8,378 bases of DNA from positions 1 through 8,378 of the forward strand of contig CAZWZF010000101.1 of the NCBI GenBank assembly GCA_964638715.1, given 5' to 3'. Both the position numbers and the translations under genes were made by a program. Below are positions 6,124 to 8,378 of the stretch, one piece after another. The notes below the pieces were generated by a model. The model was not told the DNA's origin, searched no databases, and saw only the letters and a program-made list of their open reading frames with translations. Within the stretch, counting starts at the first letter, position 1. Each line of letters begins with the position of its first letter. Origin of the DNA: JBAXQQ01 sp037131695. Its GTDB lineage: Bacteria; Armatimonadota; Hebobacteria; CAIYQO01.

Positions 6124-7953
6124 TCACGTTCTCGGCAATGCCCACGGGTCGACGCTTAACACAACATCCACCCCCGGCGCCGTCACTTTTATCTTGCGGA
6201 TAAATTGGCGCTGCTGACGGGGAATGTCGCCTTCTTCCATCCAATCTTCGCTGATTTGATATTGCGACAGGCTGGAATGCGCTTCCGTATATGAGTTTAC
6301 ATTTGGCAGCAGTATGGTTATCCAGCCACATTCTATGCGTTCCTGTTCCAGACGTTTTGCTTTGCCGTTATATAGGTATTGCCGCAACAGCAAGGTATCA
6401 TTGTCCCATTCAACGTGAATATTCGATTCAATTGGCGATTCGAAACCATAAGGCATAGATTGCAAAGCGCGAACCGCGACGGCGTACCACGGGTATAGCA
6501 TTATCACCCAACTATCAGTTTTATCAGTCAATGAAGGGTGAATCTTGCTTAATCCGACGTGACACTGACCGCTGAATGACGGTATCCGCCACTGGTCGGC
6601 AAGTAGTTTGCTGTTATTCGACAAATGCAGCACTGTCCTTACAGTAACAGCCACCCGGTCTTGCTGTGCTGACGAACTTATCATTTCCGGCAGCCACTTT
6701 TCCGCGAATAGCGCGGGACTGGCATACCCGGTTAAAAATCCAGACGATGGGTGGGTGCAGTGTTTGTCATCCTTCATCTTCGTTTCCCACTGCAGAAATC
6801 CAAAATCGATCTTATCTATCAGGAAAGCAGTCGGCATACTCTGCCAACCCAATCCCCAGGTCGGGTGCTGGTTGCATCCGGGAAGCGCGGGGAAACGATT
6901 GATGGTACCAAGGCGTCCAGCACCTTCGATATATGTTGTCGCCGATACATCATCAAAAACACGCTGATGGCGACGTGAAATCAGAGTTTTTTCTTTGCAA
7001 CCGACCATCTGCGTCACCCGTTTATGCACGTCGGTACCGTTTATCTGCAGCAATAATGCGCTCAACCACGCCGGGGCAGTATTGGCATCAGGTTCAGTCA
7101 ACCCGAGTACTGCGTATACACCACCATGATATCGGGTTTCACCCAGGAAATTATAAGAACGGATTCCCGGCACCGGATGATTAGGAGCGTGAAATGCCAG
7201 ATTTTCTATCAATTCGTCCTGAAGCGCCAATATGCGTTTTCGCAAGTCGCCGGCAGGAAGAAAATAGAGTGCCAGCCAAAAGGCATCCAGCATCACCCCG
7301 GCATACCCGAGACTGGTATTCTCACCCCATCCCCAACCGCGTTTTTCTGTGTAGGTGCACCAGCGGTCAAGGAACGATTCTGCCGTTGCCAGTAAATCAT
7401 TATCGTTCAGAATATGTGCCAGCGCGTAAGAAAGACAGCCATCGGAGATGATTTTATTGGGGTAATAAAGAATCGGGTTTTTGCATTCGTGGGCAAACCA
7501 GACAGCAGACCTTTTGAAATACGGCAGCAATAATGCGCCTACCGTACCTTTTGCGACATTCGGTTCCAGCATCCACCGCACCACCAGCAAACGAGCAATG
7601 AAAAAAGCGGCATTAGTATCCGCCGGCTTGGTTTCCTCGCCGTACCAGCGCGAACAGCCAAACTTGCTGTCATTTTCTTTCGTCACCTGCATCCGCGCAA
7701 GTGCCTCAATCACCGACAATTCGCTCTCATTGGCACCATGCAGCATATAGCGTAAGGCTATCCATTCCGCCGTAGCGCGTCCGTCATGCACGCTGGCTAA
7801 CCCACGGACTTCCTCGGTATGGCCCGGCCCTTCGCTGCGCAGCATTTCCCATTCCGGGTCATACTTTGCCGCTACCCCGGCTTCAAACTTCTCCAACGTT
7901 TCCCGCTGCAACTGCACCGGCACCCGCTGCCAATCAATATTCCAATGCTTCAT
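6124..7953 (-). CDS. Uncharacterised 609-residue protein, possible helical-toroid plus beta-sandwich fold
   Basis: I do not recognise this family with certainty. The ATG at 7951-7953 is preceded by AGGGGA (minus-strand complement of 7959-7964), a good ribosome site 5 nt away. There is no signal peptide or membrane segment, so it is predicted to be cytosolic. Residues about 15-330 look mainly helical, in repeated hairpins with aromatic/acidic loops: SRWYGEETKPADTN (101-114), GWGWGENTSLGY (206-217) and RYHGGVY (274-280). From about 335 to the end it looks beta-rich, starting TYIEGAGRLGTINRFP (340-355). That order recalls heparinase/alginate-lyase or six-hairpin glycosidase-like proteins, and the Tyr, His and Glu in these loops could be catalytic, but this is inference only. 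It is convergent with the glycyl radical enzyme gene, 273 bp away, so it is not co-transcribed with it. Confidence 0.85.
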   Translation of the reverse strand: MKHWNIDWQRVPVQLQRETLEKFEAGVAAKYDPEWEMLRSEGPGHTEEVRGLASVHDGRATAEWIALRYMLHGANESELSVIEALARMQVTKENDSKFGCSRWYGEETKPADTNAAFFIARLLVVRWMLEPNVAKGTVGALLLPYFKRSAVWFAHECKNPILYYPNKIISDGCLSYALAHILNDNDLLATAESFLDRWCTYTEKRGWGWGENTSLGYAGVMLDAFWLALYFLPAGDLRKRILALQDELIENLAFHAPNHPVPGIRSYNFLGETRYHGGVYAVLGLTEPDANTAPAWLSALLLQINGTDVHKRVTQMVGCKEKTLISRRHQRVFDDVSATTYIEGAGRLGTINRFPALPGCNQHPTWGLGWQSMPTAFLIDKIDFGFLQWETKMKDDKHCTHPSSGFLTGYASPALFAEKWLPEMISSSAQQDRVAVTVRTVLHLSNNSKLLADQWRIPSFSGQCHVGLSKIHPSLTDKTDSWVIMLYPWYAVAVRALQSMPYGFESPIESNIHVEWDNDTLLLRQYLYNGKAKRLEQERIECGWITILLPNVNSYTEAHSSLSQYQISEDWMEEGDIPRQQRQFIRKIKVTAPGVDVVLSVDPWALPRT

Positions 7954-7992
7954 ATCATTCCCCTGTCGATTGTGAGTAAAATAGCTTTTTGA

Positions 7993-8021
7993 ACTTTACC
8001 ATTTGTGTATTTTATAGTCAA
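7993..8021 (-). promoter_or_regulatory. Sigma-70-type promoter of the 609-residue gene
   Basis: On the minus strand TTGACT (complement of 8016-8021) matches the -35 box at 5 of 6 positions. A 17-bp spacer follows, then TGG-TAAAGT, an extended -10 with 4 of 6 hexamer matches (complement of 7993-7998). A start site near 7986 would give a leader of about 33 nt carrying the AGGGGA ribosome site. Confidence 0.6.
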
Positions 8022-8051
8022 GGTGAAAATGATATTTTTTTGTCTTTGAAC

Positions 8052-8078
8052 CTTGGATTTAGAGGATTTCGGGGATTA
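8052..8078. repeat. 9-nt GGATTT tandem array, three units
   Basis: Units CTTGGATTT (8052-8060), AGAGGATTT (8061-8069) and CGGGGATTA (8070-8078) keep a GGATTT/GGATTA core with a variable triplet before it. The period and core are those of the ACAGGATTT array at 6046-6063. Confidence 0.65.
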
Positions 8079-8108
8079 TCAGTCAGTTAGCAATTAGTAA
8101 CTTACCGG

Positions 8109-8175
8109 GTACAGACACGAATCCAAATTATCTGTAATTGTTAATTTTTATCTATGCTGGGATTCGAGTCAGTCC
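8109..8175. repeat. Imperfect 16-nt inverted repeat
   Basis: GTACAGACACGAATCC (8109-8124) is the reverse complement of 8160-8175 with three mismatches. It encloses a 35-nt AT-rich loop. The right arm overlaps the left arm of a second inverted repeat (8167-8179), so two alternative pairings are possible. Confidence 0.55.
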
Positions 8176-8281
8176 CCTTTTTCACCCATTCATTTTTATA
8201 AAACCAGAAATTAAATAATAAAACCTTAAAAATTAAGCAAGTTGATTGATAAAAAAGTTCGGCTGAACAAGGGGACTGGCT
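8167..8281. repeat. 115-bp element bounded by 13-bp inverted repeats
   Basis: AGTCAGTCCCCTT (8167-8179) pairs with AAGGGGACTGGCT (8269-8281) at 12 of 13 positions. The interior is AT-rich and carries the 19-nt motif shared with 2168-2186, but no open frame of note. The size and layout resemble a small non-coding inverted-repeat element. Target-site duplications were not evident. Confidence 0.45.
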
Positions 8282-8283
8282 TT

Positions 8284-8331
8284 AATACTGTAATTACCAT
8301 CATGCTTTCAATCATCAGCAAATACAGTATT
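8284..8331. repeat. Perfect 9-bp inverted repeat AATACTGTA/TACAGTATT
   Basis: The arms at 8284-8292 and 8323-8331 are exact complements separated by 30 nt. The left arm lies 9 nt before the candidate ATG at 8302 and the right arm is inside the candidate reading frame. It could be an operator or RNA stem over a translation start, or a chance or repeat-derived structure. Confidence 0.45.
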
Positions 8332-8378
8332 CGTGCCTTGTCAGAAACTGGTTTATCGCTAAGCTTCCAATTAAGGTG
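8302..8378 (+). CDS. Possible 5' fragment of a further gene, cut by the window edge
   Basis: An ATG at 8302 opens a frame with no stop through 25 codons to the edge. It begins MLSIISKYSIRALSETG. The SKYSIRAL segment faintly recalls the first helix of Rrf2-type regulators, but the hydrophobic stretch expected next is absent. No ribosome site is visible upstream. It may be non-coding. Confidence 0.2.
   Translation, partial: MLSIISKYSIRALSETGLSLSFQLR

Larger units (their letters stand above)
7954..8378. other. AT-rich right-end spacer with nested repeats
   Basis: It holds the promoter of the minus-strand gene (7993-8021), a 9-nt tandem array (8052-8078), and three inverted repeats: 8109-8124 with 8160-8175, 8167-8179 with 8269-8281, and 8284-8292 with 8323-8331. 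It also contains one copy of a 19-nt motif shared with 2168-2186. No complete gene is visible. An open frame from an ATG at 8302 runs off the window edge. Confidence 0.6.

Noticed and set aside
6053..6331. Minus-strand open frame of 92 codons ending in an Arg/Thr/Glu-rich peptide
   Set aside because: It overlaps the end of the 609-residue gene in another frame, and its tail is only the translation of the CTCTGTG-type repeat.

Overview
The window looks like chromosomal DNA from an anaerobic, probably Gram-negative, uncultivated-type bacterium. A glycyl radical enzyme (an oxygen-sensitive class) points to anaerobic life. A PAS-rich hybrid histidine kinase and an HD-GYP response regulator indicate elaborate signalling. 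The intergenic spacers are full of short dispersed and tandem repeats. Lentisphaerota or another PVC-type lineage is possible, but nothing here fixes the taxonomy. No tRNA, rRNA, CRISPR array, transposase or phage gene was seen.

Layout. (1) 24-1955, plus strand: a soluble PAS-PAS-HisKA-HATPase-receiver hybrid kinase. Its 5' end is not intact in this window: the PAS reading frame runs up to a stop at 21-23 without any ATG, GTG or TTG before 219. (2) 1956-2359: a roughly 400 bp spacer with two inverted copies of a 29-bp hairpin repeat and small tandem repeats. (3) 2360-3403, plus strand: a receiver/HD-GYP response regulator with a complete set of metal ligands, predicted to degrade a cyclic dinucleotide. 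(4) 3404-3618: a spacer with a double hairpin, one copy of a dispersed repeat, and an extended -10 promoter for the next gene. (5) 3619-5850, plus strand: a complete glycyl radical enzyme of unassigned substrate, with no activating enzyme beside it. (6) 5851-6123: a convergent spacer with two hairpins, a 9-nt tandem repeat and the second copy of the dispersed repeat. (7) 6124-7953, minus strand: a 609-residue protein of unknown function that resembles a cytoplasmic helical-toroid plus beta-sandwich protein, with a good promoter. (8) 7954-8378: an AT-rich spacer with tandem and inverted repeats, and possibly the first codons of another gene at the right edge.

How the genes may work together. 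The two signalling genes share orientation and could form one circuit (sensor kinase plus cyclic dinucleotide phosphodiesterase), but they are 400 bp apart and each could have other partners. The glycyl radical enzyme has its own promoter and is convergent with the unknown 609-residue gene, so the two are not in one operon. The most distinctive observations are the orphan glycyl radical enzyme with an atypical Cys-Thr-Glu-Thr active-site loop, and a hairpin repeat whose two copies differ by compensatory stem changes.
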